From Diacronema lutheri (Eukaryota > Haptophyta > Pavlovophyceae > Pavlovales > Pavlovaceae), in NCBI GenBank assembly GCA_019448385.1, contig JAGTXO010000037.1, forward strand, positions 1 to 64,000: 64,000 nucleotides of DNA, read 5' to 3'. The position numbers and the translations under genes are program-made. Of this stretch, positions 1-11,030 are shown piece after piece (the stretch's first letter is position 1; each line of letters starts with the position of its first letter). A model generated the notes under the pieces. The model made no database searches and was not told where the DNA came from. It saw nothing but the letters and a program-made list of their open reading frames with translations.

Positions 1-2129
1 GTATAGATGGTCAAGCCAAATCCGATCAGGGGCACGATCGCGCCCCGAGTGCAGCGCGGGCCGTTCGGAAGGACGTCCTTGTGAGGGAGCTCTTCGCGTT
101 TGGCGAGCGGGGGAGCACGACGCGCAGCGTTGCTGCGGCGGCGTGCGGGCGGCGAGCAGCGGTCGGGCTGCTCGCGACGAGGCCGGAGCAGACGGCGCCG
201 TGGCCGCCGGCGCAGGTGACGCGCGCCGACGAGCCGTAGCGAGCGTCCGTGATCCGCACGGCGGTTGGAGCGGGCCGGCTGGTGCGGCGCGCTCGGCCAC
301 GGGTGGCGGCGTGCACGGTCGTGCCGCGCGCGGCACGCGTCGCCAGCCGCGCGCGACCTGGGCAGAGCCCGCAAAGCGTCGACCGCTGCGCGGCTCGGCC
401 GTGCGTCAACGCCGGCCGCGCTTCGGCCCGCGCGCGCTGCCGCCGCCGGCACTGGCGCTGGCAGCTCCGCGGGCGGGGGTGCGGGCGCGAGAGCCGCCGC
501 CGCCACCGCCGCCGCGCCCGCCGCCGTCGTCGCCACCGCCGTCGCCGCCGCCGCCTCCCCGCCGTCATCGTCGTCGTCGCCGCCGCCGCCTCCGTCGCCG
601 TCGCCGTCGCCGTCGCCCTCGCCGCCGCCGCCGTCGCCGCTGCCATCGTCGTCGTCGTCGTCGTCGCCCTCGTCGTCGCCCTCGTCGTCGCCGTCGCACT
701 CGTCGTCGCAGTCGTCGCCCTCGCCGTGCACCATGCGCTCCTCACGCTCCCACACCTCGCCGCGCGCCCACCAGGCGAGCACGAGGGCAAAGCGCTCAGG
801 CGTCGACGTGGTGTCGCGCCCGGCCGCGTGCGCCGCCATGTCGTGCACGTCGTAGAAGATGTTGCGCGCGGCGTTGTAGTCGCGGTGCACGGGCTTCTTG
901 CCGCCGTTGCACGCCGGGCAGATGACGAGCGCGTGCACCGTGCGCGTGCCGCCCTTTGCCACGGGCAGGCGCGGGTTCTGCGCGAGCTCCGCGCCGCAGC
1001 GCTGCAGCCTGCCGCCCTTGGCGAGCCGCGGCATCGAGCAGTGCATCGACGTGTACGGCTCGGGCACGAAGACGGCCGCGACGCCGCGCCGCCGCAGCTC
1101 GCGCAGCAGCCCCACCTGGAAGGCGGGCGGCGCGCCCTTGGGCTGCGCGCCCTTGTGGTCGCGCAGCCACTTGCCCACGCACACGAGCAGCCGGTCGCGC
1201 GTCACGCCGTCGACACAGTGCGCCGCGATGAGCGCCTCGGCGACGCGCGCCGCGTTGGACCGCCCGCCGCTGTCGCGCCGCCAGCGCTCCTTCCGGCGCG
1301 CCGGCGCGTCGTACACGTGCTCGGCGGCGCGCTCGCGCACCCGCGCGCTCTCGCGGTGGAAGGCGATGTATTTGCCCGCGTCGAGCACCTTGGCGCTGTG
1401 CGCCTCGCCAAGCCGCGCCTCGTCCGCCTCCACGCTGAACTCCTCGCCGCGCCCGTCGGTGCGCACGCGCCGCCGCGCCGCGTTGGTCTTGGCCGTCTCG
1501 CGCGCAAAGCCCGCGGCGCGCGCGCGCGCGCGCTGCGTGAACTGCCGCCAGACGGCCGCCCGCCCGACGTGCGCAGAGTAGGTGGTGATGTTGCCCATGT
1601 TCGGGTCGGCCGCGACGACGACCGCCGCCTCGACGTCGATCGCCCGCCGCAGCTCGGAGCCGAGTGCGACGGCGATGCGCCCGTCCGGCCGGCGCCAGCG
1701 GTGCAGGACGCCCGAGCCGCCGGCCGGCGCCTGCGCCTTCGGCACGAGGACGGTCCCGACGGCGTGCACGGCGACGCCATCTGTCACCACCGACTTGACG
1801 GGCTGCCGGCCCGGGAGCGGCACGCGCGGCAGCGGCGCGAGGCCAACCCACGAGCGCCGCGCGTGCCACGGCAGATCGGCCGGCGGCCGCTCGCGCCCGG
1901 CGTAGTCGAAGACGCGGTTGGAGATGTCGAAGCGCGTCGCAAAGACCGCGTACCTGACGCGCACGTCCGACATCGGCGGGGTGTTGCCGTTTGTGCCTGT
2001 CCACTTGATCGGCTCGCCATCGTGGTCGCGCAGGTCCAGCGCCTTGAGCCGCGCGCGCAGCTCCTTGCGCTCGTCATCCGAAAGCGTCACCCAGATGGCG
2101 CTCGCGGCGAGGCGCACGTTGCGCGGCAC
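1..2129 (-). CDS. Fanzor (eukaryotic TnpB-like RuvC nuclease) domain, last visible exon, partial
   Basis: TnpB/Fanzor proteins are RNA-guided DNA endonucleases with a split RuvC site. The open frame starts at the candidate acceptor at 2129 and runs off the window edge without a stop. The RuvC-I aspartate is in ADPNMGN (near 1606). The family signature EPYTSMHC is near 1060; its Glu may be the relocated RuvC-II glutamate typical of Fanzors. A CPAC zinc knuckle lies near 910 and HRDYNAARNI, with the RuvC-III Asp, near 880. The stretch before EPYTS (glycine, then a Pro-containing turn and a basic helix) also fits the family. The first zinc knuckle is degenerate: only HC is clear. After the catalytic domain comes an acidic Asp/Gly tail from a triplet repeat (about 490-735) and then Arg/Ala-rich sequence. 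The upstream exon ends in a Fanzor-like segment (PRYNVAPLRTHN), which supports splicing at 2130-2257. A guide RNA, usually encoded beside the 3' end, would lie outside the window. Confidence 0.8.
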   Translation of the reverse strand, partial: MPRNVRLAASAIWVTLSDDERKELRARLKALDLRDHDGEPIKWTGTNGNTPPMSDVRVRYAVFATRFDISNRVFDYAGRERPPADLPWHARRSWVGLAPLPRVPLPGRQPVKSVVTDGVAVHAVGTVLVPKAQAPAGGSGVLHRWRRPDGRIAVALGSELRRAIDVEAAVVVAADPNMGNITTYSAHVGRAAVWRQFTQRARARAAGFARETAKTNAARRRVRTDGRGEEFSVEADEARLGEAHSAKVLDAGKYIAFHRESARVRERAAEHVYDAPARRKERWRRDSGGRSNAARVAEALIAAHCVDGVTRDRLLVCVGKWLRDHKGAQPKGAPPAFQVGLLRELRRRGVAAVFVPEPYTSMHCSMPRLAKGGRLQRCGAELAQNPRLPVAKGGTRTVHALVICPACNGGKKPVHRDYNAARNIFYDVHDMAAHAAGRDTTSTPERFALVLAWWARGEVWEREERMVHGEGDDCDDECDGDDEGDDEGDDDDDDDGSGDGGGGEGDGDGDGDGGGGGDDDDDGGEAAAATAVATTAAGAAAVAAAALAPAPPPAELPAPVPAAAARAGRSAAGVDARPSRAAVDALRALPRSRAAGDACRARHDRARRHPWPSAPHQPARSNRRADHGRSLRLVGARHLRRRPRRRLLRPRREQPDRCSPPARRRSNAARRAPPLAKREELPHKDVLPNGPRCTRGAIVPLIGFGLTIY
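495..735. repeat. Imperfect GTC/GCC triplet repeat in the Fanzor tail
   Basis: Runs of GTC, GCC and GCG triplets encode, on the minus strand, the Asp/Glu/Gly-rich acidic tail that follows the RuvC domain. The block separates the nuclease domain from an Arg/Ala-rich extension. Confidence 0.75.
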
Positions 2130-2257
2130 CTGCGCGCAGCGCGCGGCGCGCGAGCGCGCGGGCGCGTGACCAACCTGGCCGCGGGGCGGCGCGCACGGCG
2201 GCGGCGCGCGCGCTTGGGCGCTCGGCGGCGGCAGCGGCAGCCACGCCTCGCGCGCAC
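2130..2257 (-). other. Candidate GT-AG intron between the giant exon and the Fanzor exon
   Basis: The donor GTGCGC follows ...APLRTHN and the acceptor GCGCAG precedes VPRNVRLAAS. Both are in phase 0, and the 128-bp length shifts the reading frame. Joining them gives continuous Fanzor-like sequence, whereas reading through gives only Arg-rich residues and a stop at 2087. Confidence 0.6.
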
Positions 2258-5200
2258 ATTGTGCGTGCGCAGCGGCGCCACATTGTACCGCGGCGGCCGT
2301 CCGGTCAGCTGCGTGTGGATGTGCGCGAGCCGGCAGAGCAGCGCCTGCCCCTCGGCCACGTGCTGCAGGGTGCGGATCTGCACGAGGAAGTAGCGCGTCG
2401 TGTGCCGGTCGTAGTTCCACCTTTTCGTGGGCGTGCACTTGTAGTCGATCTTGTGGAGGACCATGTCGGGCAGGTGGCGGTCGAGCGCGGCGGGGCAGCC
2501 GACGCGCGCGCCCTCCACGTCGCCGCGCAGCAGCCGCTCGCACAGCTCGCGCACGCGCGCGTTTCGCTGCATCTCGGGCAGCGCGACGAGCGCCTCGTCG
2601 CGCTCGACTGCCGCGCGGACGACGTCGCGGAGCAGCCCGTTCACGACGCGCGATGGATGCATCAGGCACGCGGTGGACACCTGCGTCGCCTCCGCCTCGA
2701 GGATCTCCGTGAGGCCCACCGCGCAGACGGGCTGGACGCCCTCGGCCATCTCGCCGACGGCGCGCGCCGTCGCCGCCTTGGTCTGCGCGGCGGCTTGCTC
2801 GGCGGGCTTGCCTCGGGGCGCTGCACCGTACGTGCTCTCGTCCTTGTGCCAGCCGATGGCCGAGAAGATCGCACGGACGGTTCCCTTGTCCATCGTGGTC
2901 GACGTGTGCACGCTGGTCGACGGGCCGCCCGACGCCGCGCCGACGGCCTGCGCGCTCGCCACCGCAGCCTCGTCGCGCACCACCTTGTTGATGACGCGGT
3001 ACGCCTGTGTCGTGAGCCTGTGCACGGCCGCCGCGATGCGCCGCAGCTCCTTCCGCGCACCGGGCTGCGCCGTCACCGCCTGCGGCCCCGCGTTGAGCGT
3101 CGAGCGCTTGACCACGAAGCCCGGGAGCACGCTGACGCGCGTGCGCGCCGTCGCGCCGCCGGCGGCGCGCGCGCTCGGCGCAGCGGGCTCGTCCACGCGC
3201 GCGCGCTCGACGCCGCGCGCGCGGGGAACGCTCGGCGCGCGCGCGCCCGCGGCGTCGCGCGCGCTCGCGGCGGCACCCGCCGCGGCGCGCTTGCCCGCGG
3301 CGCCCGACTCGCCGTGCGCGCGAAGCGGCGCCGACGCCAATGCCGACGCCGCGCCCGCGCCGCCGCTGCCGCTGCCCGATACGCCCGCGCGCCGCTTCTG
3401 CTCGTCGCGCGTCTTGCGGAACTGGGCGACGAGGTCGCTGCTCACGTTGGCCTCAGGCTCCCACGTGTCGGCGCTCTCGTCGTAGCCCCGCCACCTGATC
3501 CGGAACTGGAACGTCACCTTCTTGCCCGCCTTGCGGCGCTCGTCGACGACCGCCTCGACCTCGTACGTGCGCGCCTCCTCGTCGACGCTCGCGCCCGCCG
3601 CGCTCGCGCCCGTGTCCGGCCACCCAGCGACCGTGCCGCCCAGCCTCTCGGCGGCCGCGCGCAGCTGCCGCTCGCGCTGGGCGGCCGCGGCGCCTCGCGC
3701 GACCAGCGCGGGCAGCATGCCCGCGCCGCCCGCGAGGCCGTGCGCGCCGACGCTGGCGGTCATCAGCGCGTCGAGGCACGCGAACGTTGCGAGCGCACGC
3801 GCGCCATCGTCGCCGCCGCGCGGCTGCGAGCGCACGACGGGCGATGGCCGCGGCTCCCCCTCGGCCGCGAGCAGCGGCCAGATCGCACTGGCCAGCGCGA
3901 CGGCATGCGCGCCGACCGCGACGGCCACGTCCGCGTCGAGCGGCGCAAAGTCGTAGCGCACGAGCGCGGCCGGGCGCGAGTCGTCCGTCGGCCGGTCGGC
4001 GACGAGCAGCCCGACCGGGCGCGGCGGCTCGCCGGACGGCGCGGCGACGGGCACGCAGAGGAGCACGACGAGCAGGCGCGGCGTGCCGCCGAGCAGCGCG
4101 CGCGCGGCATCCGCCCCGTCGGCTCCGCCGCGCGCGGCCGCGGCGAGCAGCTCGGCCGCGCGCGTCGGGCCCAGCGCCGTGCGCGCGTCCTTGCGCGCGC
4201 GTGCGCGGGCCGTGTACGCGGCGCAGGCGTCGTCGAGCACCGCCGCGCTGGGCGCGGTGCCAGTCGTCGCCCACGCGCGCAGCGCGTCGCGCACCCGCGT
4301 GACGATCGCCTGGTCGACCGCCGCCTCGCCGGCAGCGTGCGCCGGCGCGCACGCCGGCGGTGCGGCGGCAGGCGCGAGCGCGGGCGCGCCGTCGGCGCCG
4401 TCAACGCCGACGGCGCCGTCGGCGCGCCGCCACGCGAGCTTCGCCTCGATCTGCTGCCGGACGGCGTGGCAGTGCCGGTCGATGCCGCGCGCGTCGTCGA
4501 GCGCGGCCAGCGCGTCCTCAGCGGCGGGACGGCCGCTCGCGTCCGCGACGGCCTGCAGGCAGAGCAGCGCGGCCGCACGCGCGTTGCACGCGCTCTGCGG
4601 CTCGGGCGCGAGCGCGAGCTCGAGCTCGAGCGGCGACGCGCCTCGCGCCGCGGCGATCGCGTCCATCAGCACGTCCAACCGCTGCACCAGCGCCCTGTGC
4701 GCGTCGCGCGGCGCGCCCGTCGACGGCGCGCGCGAGCGCGTCGCCAGGAGCCCGAGCGCGCGCGCCGGCGCGCCCGCCGGCGTGTGCAGCACGAGCAGCG
4801 CCGCGCCCGCCAAGCTCGCGTTGCGCGTGACGAGCGCGAAGATGCGCGTCGCCTCGTGCGCGCCCACCGACGCCCAGATCGCAGCGCGATCGGCGTCCGT
4901 CTGCGCGTCGCACAGGTCGCGCACGTCGTCCGGCGCGAGCAGCGCGCCGCCGCCGGCGGAGCGCGCGACGATCGCCCGCGCCTCCGCCACGAAGACGGCC
5001 TGCGGCAGGTCGGCGTGGCGCGCGTCGACGATGGCGCGCGTCGCGTGCACGCCGAGCTCCACGCCGCGGTAGAAGGCGCGCGCGTTGGCCGCGCGCGCGT
5101 GCGCCGGCCGTCCGTCCGCGTTGCGCCTCGCGCGCGCCTGCTTGCTCGTGCGCGCGAGGCCGTCGCGTGGCGGTGGCGGCAGCGTGGCGAGGAAGCGCGC

Positions 5201-8200
5201 GGCGGGCGGCGGCGCGCGCACGCCGCGCTGCCGCCGTGCGATGGCCGCGAGCCGCCGGCCCGCCGCGCTGCCGCCCGCGCCGACGTGCTGCCGGCGGCCG
5301 AGCGCCGCCGGTGGCGGCGGCGGCGGCGGCGCGGCGGCGGGCGGCGGCGCGACGGCGGGCGGCGGCGCGGCGGCGGGCGGCGGCGCGGCGGTGGGCGGCG
5401 GCGCGGCGGCGGGCGGCAGCGGCGGCGGCGCGGCGGCGACGGCAGCACCAGTCGGCTTGTCCGCCCACGCACCCGAGACGCTGTCCCAGGCCTTGCCCGG
5501 TGGCGCGCGCCCACGCGGCCGCGGGTGGCGGGCTCGAGCGGCGGGGGGCGGGCGGCCGGCGCGCCAGTCGAAGACAGGTGCAACCGTGGCGGCAGGCGCC
5601 GAGTGCAGCGCGTCGGTCACAGAGCGCGTGGTGCGCGCGGCGACCGTGGCGCGCATGGCGGGCGGGCGGTGAGCAGCGCCCGCCGGCGCGCCGGCGGGCG
5701 CGGCAGCCGGCGCGCCGGCGGGCGCGGCCGCCTCGAGCCCGGCGGAGGCGCCGCGCTTGCGCTTGCGCGTGCCGCCGCGCGTGCGCCTGCGCGCGCGCCC
5801 GCCGCGCGCCCGTGCGGCCTGCGCGTCGCCAGCCGCGTCGCCGGCCGCGTCGCCGCGCCGCACGTAGACGATCGCGAACGCCTCCTCGCCGGTCCCGTCG
5901 ACGCCGCCGCGCGCGCGGCGTAGGACCGACCGCCACTGCAGCCGCCGCGCGCGGCCGGGCTCGCACGCAAACCAGCGCCCACCGCGCCTGACGACGGCCA
6001 CAAAGTCGTCGTCGCGCCGCCCGCGCCGGCGCGTGCGCAGCAGCACGCACTGCACGTCGAGCCAGCCCTCGTGCCAGTCGGCCGTGCTGGGGGCGACGCG
6101 AATCGACTGCGGGAGCTCGACGCCAAAGCCGGCGAGGCGCACGATGTGCGCGACGATGACGCTCGAAATGGCGGGGGCGCTCGACGGGTCGTCCGCTGCA
6201 GCGAGCACCGCCTCGCCCCAGTGCTCACGCGTGACGCAATCCGCGTCCTCGACGTGCACGTGCGCCACGCTCGCGCCGAGCTGGTGCAGCAACGCGCAGA
6301 TGTCGGCGTCGACCGTCCTCTCCTCCTCGGCCGCCTCGGCCGTGCCGCGGGCGGCGGCGTCGCCCGCCGGCTGCCCGAGGTACGCGATCGCCCGCTCGAC
6401 GGCCGCGCCCTCCGCACGCGCTGCGCTGTCGATCGCCGCATTGCCGACGGGCGCGCGCAGCGCCGCGATCGCGTCTTGCAACGCCGTCGCGTCGCCCGTC
6501 GCCGCCGCCGCCGTCACCGCCGCCGCGCTCGCGGTGCCGTGCGCGACGGCGTGCAGCGCGGCGGCGCGCGCGGCGGGGATGCGCCCGTCCAGCGCGAGCA
6601 CGAGCGGCGGCCCGGCCGGCGTCTGCTGCCGCCGGTGCCGCCGGCTCGCAGCCGGGTGGTCGGCGCGCGCGCGCTCGAGCCGCGCGCGCCGCTCGACGAC
6701 GCGCGCCCAGAAGGCCTGCACCCTCGGCTGCGCGAATGCAAGCCAGCCGGCGCCGCGCGTCACGACGTGCACGACGATCCGGTCCTCGTGCCTGAGGTAC
6801 TGCACGTAGAGCGCTTTGCTCACGCCGAGGACGTGCATGCCGAGCTGCAGCTGATCGCGGTGCGGCTGCGGCGGCCCGTCCTCGTGCGCCGTGGCGCCCG
6901 CCTTGGTGAGCGTCTTCACCTCGACGAGGACCTGCTCGTTGTTTTCGGGGAGGATGGCGAGCCCGTCCGGCGAGAAGGCGAACGGCGCGCTCTTGTCGTG
7001 CGGGTCCGCACGCACCATCGGCAGGTTGCACACGACGGTGATGCCGTACGCGGCCGCCAGCTTGCGCAGCGCGACGGCCTCGCCGAGGATGCCCGCGGTC
7101 GTCGCCTTGGTCCGCACCTCGCGCCGCCGCCGGTGCACGTACTCGTCGGTGAGCGTCTCGTGCGCGACGCCGGCGTTGTCGTTCACGACGTCGCCAACCT
7201 TGCTGCCCGTGACCTCCTCCCATCGCTCGTCGTGCCAGCGCGGGCTGCGCTGCGCGGGCGCGCCCGCGCCGACGGCGTCGAGCACGCGGCGCAGCGCTGT
7301 GCCGTCGGGCGCAGCAGGCACGCGCGCGCGGTCCTGGGCCTCGCGAGCGTCGAGGACGCAGCCCGTAGTGGAATGTTGGGGTAGGTCGAGCTTGCTCGCC
7401 TCGCCGTAGCGGCTCTCCAGCTGGCGCGGTGCGTCGGCAGGGCCGCCGTCCGTGCGCGCACCCGACGCGCCCGCCAGTGCACGCGGCGCAGCGTCCGAGG
7501 CGCCCGCCGCGCCCGCGCCGCCGCCAATCGCGCCAGCGCACGCGCGCGCCGCGACCTGCGGACGGCCAGCCGCAGGGACCTCGTCCGCTCGGCCGGCCGC
7601 TGCGTCGGCCGTCCGCTTGGCCACCTCGCGCACGTCTCCGAGCGCGAGCGTGGCTGGCGCCGTCCAGCTCCCGTTGCGTTTGTCCCAAAATTTGAGCAGC
7701 CCGCCAAGGAAGGGCGTGCCCGTCGGGCGGTCCTCGGGCACCTCCGCCAGGATCGCGTCGACGCGCAGCGCGGCCGCCACATCGCAGAACGCGCGCGCGG
7801 CGCGCGCCATCCGCTCGGCGCGCGCGCCGCCGTCGTCCGCCGCGCGGCGGATGGCGTGGCTCACGTGCGCGACGCGGAGCGAGACGACGGCGTGCGCCGG
7901 CGCGTCGGCGCCCGTGCCGAGCGTGTGCCGCCGGATGGCCAGCTGCCCATCGCCCATGCGCGGCGGCAGCGACGCGCACGCCGCGACGGTCGTCGTGCCG
8001 GCCGCGCTGTCGCACAGCCAGCTCGCCTCGCCGCCGCCCGCAAACTCAAAGGTCGCGAAGCCCTCGCGGCCGAAAAGCGCGACGAAGTGGTCGAGCACCG
8101 CCTTGTTGATCGCGCGCGCCGCCGGCCGCGTCGATGCGCCGCGGGCAGCGCCACCCGCCGCGCCGCGCGCATCGCTGCACGTCGCAGGGCAGGTGCAGCC

Positions 8201-10946
8201 GGACGCGCGCACGCCGTCCGACCGCGTCCGCGGCAGCTCGAGCTCGCGCACCTTGGGGCAGAACCAGAGCGGGTTGGACGCCTCGAGGCACAGCACGACG
8301 AGCCGCCCGTCCGTGCCGGCCAGCGCGCGCGCGTCGCGCAGCAGCTCGACGGCGAGCTCGGACGTCGCCGCGTGCACCGCCGGCTCGCCCGTCGCGCGGT
8401 CGGGCGGGAAGAGGCCGCCGCCGACGAGCGGGCTGGGGCAGCGGCCGAGCATTACGAGCAGCGGCGGCGGCGGCGTCTGCGGCGCCTGCTGCCCGACCGC
8501 AGCCGCCGTCAGCCCGGCCAGGTCGGAGCTCGTGCGGAGGGCCTTGAGCGCGACGCGCGAGCCGGTGCCCGCCTGCTCGGAAAACGTGGCGAGCATGGCG
8601 CACGTGCTCGCCCTCGCGCCGCACTGCCAGCTGACGCGCGCGAGGAGGCCTTCCAGCGTGTCGTTTTCGCGCGGCCGCGTGACCGCGTCGAGCGCCGCCG
8701 GGCCGAGCTGGAGGCTGCCGGGCGTGACGCACAGCACCGCCTCGTGGTAGGCGCGCAGCAGCTCCCTCGGCAGCTGCTCGGCGGGCGTCGCCGCCTGCTC
8801 GCCCACCCACCGTACACCGTGGCCGCCGTCGCCCGCGCCCGCGAGCCGGACCGCCGGCCCGCCCGTGATCGCCGAGGTCGGTGGCGTGCCGAGCGCGTCG
8901 ACGAGCGCGCGCACGGGCGCGACACGCCTGCGCGCAGCGTCCGCGCCGACGGCGAGCGCGGCGATCTGAGCGCCCTCCCATGCGCGCTCCCTCGCGTCGT
9001 CCCGCGCGGCCGCCGGCGCGGCGCCCGGCCGCGCGCCGGGCGGCACCGCGCACGCCGCCGCGACGACCTCCGCGCGCGCGCCGGCGGCGTCGGGCGCGTG
9101 CAGCTGCGCGAGCGCGCCAAAGAGCGCGGCGGCCGAGCGGTAGCGGCCGTGCGCCGCGACGAGCGCGTAGAGCACGCGCAGCGCGGCCACGCCCGCCTGG
9201 TCGGGCGCGTCGCCAGCGATGCGCCCGACCTCCCACGTGCGCGTGGGCGGCGGGCTGCCGTCGGCCGGGTCCGGACGCAGCGCCCACGCGCGCTCGACGA
9301 TCGCGTTGAACACGTCGCGCGCGGCGCCCTCGTCAAACTCGGCGGCGCCCGCCGCGTGCGCGCACCACCCGTGCACGCGCGACGTGGGCGCATCCACGGC
9401 GCGCTGCACGACGAGCACCGCCGGCCGGTCGACGCAGCCGAGGCTCACCGCCGCGTGCTTGCCCTCGAGCAGCGCCGCCGCCGCAGCCTCGACCAAGGCG
9501 TCACCAGGCGCGTCGCCGACGACGACGGCACAGCCGTCGCCGTACTCGGCCTGCATCGCGGCGACGCACGACGCGACAAAGTCGCCGCCCGCGGCCGCCG
9601 CGTGTCGCGCCGCCAGCATCCGGCGCGCGATGGCAAGCCAGACGTACTCGGCCGGCGCGCGCGCGGCGCGCGCGCGAGGCGCGCCGGCCGCGCCGCGTGC
9701 GCCAGCGCGTGCGCCTCCAGCGGCCGCAACGGCCGAGGCGGCTGGAGCGGCGGTGAGCGTGCGCCGCGCGCGCTTCGCCGGCCGCGCGATGGGCGATGCA
9801 CCCGCCGTCGCACCGCCCGCAGCAGCCGGTGCGGCCGCCACAGCGCCCGCCGCGACGCCACTCGTCACGACGCCCGTGGCGGGCGGCGCGGCGTCGGACG
9901 CGGCCGCCTCGACGGGCGTCGCGCAACTACCGCCAGCGGTCGCGGACGCGCCCGGCGACGCGTCGGCGAGGAGGTGGCGCAGCACGCCGCGCGCGAGCGC
10001 GACTCGCACGGCGAGCGTCAGCGCGCGCAGGCGGTCGGAAGGCGAGGCGTCGCGCTCGGCGTCGGCGGACGTGGCGGCAGCAGGCGGGGCGGCGGGCGGC
10101 GCGGCGGCGGACTGGGCGGCCGCCGGCGCAACCTCGTCGGCCTTGGCCAGCCAGACGAGCCCGGCGACTGCGAGCACGACGCTGTACGCGCCGACATCGT
10201 CACCCGCAACGCGCGCCAGCCGGGCGTGGGCGTCGGCCTCGGACACGGCGACGTGGAAGAGCACGTCGTCGCGGGCAGCTTGCTCGGCAAACTGACGCAG
10301 CTGCTTGGCCATCGTCACGCCGGCGACGCACGCCTCGCCCGCCTCTGCCTCGACCTGCTCGTCCTGGCCGATGGCGGACGCGCCGGCCTCGGCGCCAGCG
10401 TCGAGTGTCCGGCGGCGCTCGAGGGCAAAGCCACGCACACAGACGCTCTGGAGGCCGCCGAGCGCGCCCGCCTTCTCGTGCAGCGCGCACGACAGCTCGA
10501 CCACCGAGTCCACGCGCGTCGATGCGGCGCCCCCCCGCTCGCCGCGCGTGGGCGCGCGCACGACGAACACCGTGAATTGCGCGCGCTTCGCCGCGCGCGC
10601 CGACGCGCACGCGTGCTTCAGGAGCCGGCAAAGCGCGGGCCTTTTCGCCGCTGCGCCCCGCGTGCACAGCAGCAGTTGGCCGCGCTCGTCGCCCAGCTCC
10701 TGCTCGATGGCGGCCTCGAGCGCGTCGTCCGTCAAATCGCCGTGCTCCGTCGAGGCGAGCGCGCGCGCAGCCGCGAGCGCCAGCTCGCCTGCGCCCGCGC
10801 GCCGCCGGCGGCGCGCACCGGCGGGCGCGTGCGGCGCCGACGCGTGTGACGACGCCGCCGCGTCCGCGCGCGCACACGCGGCGCGCAACGCCTCACGCGC
10901 CGAGGCGGCCGCGCGCGCCCTGGGCGCGAGCCTCAAGAACGTGCGC

Positions 10947-11030
<84 letters not shown>

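Noticed and set aside
249-2393. Plus-strand ORF of 714 codons over the Fanzor region
   Set aside because: It is the mirror of the minus-strand Fanzor frame, is Arg/Ala-rich and has no family motif.
3390-3595. Chromodomain as part of an LTR-retrotransposon integrase
   Set aside because: No reverse transcriptase, RNase H, DDE integrase core or long terminal repeats are seen nearby; the neighbours are YqaJ and Fanzor domains.
2261-5923. Plus-strand ORF of 1,220 codons
   Set aside because: Shadow of the chromodomain/protease-like frame on the minus strand; composition is an artefact of high GC.
7856-10849. Plus-strand ORF of 997 codons
   Set aside because: No recognisable motif, strongly Arg-rich, antisense to a frame with better protein character.
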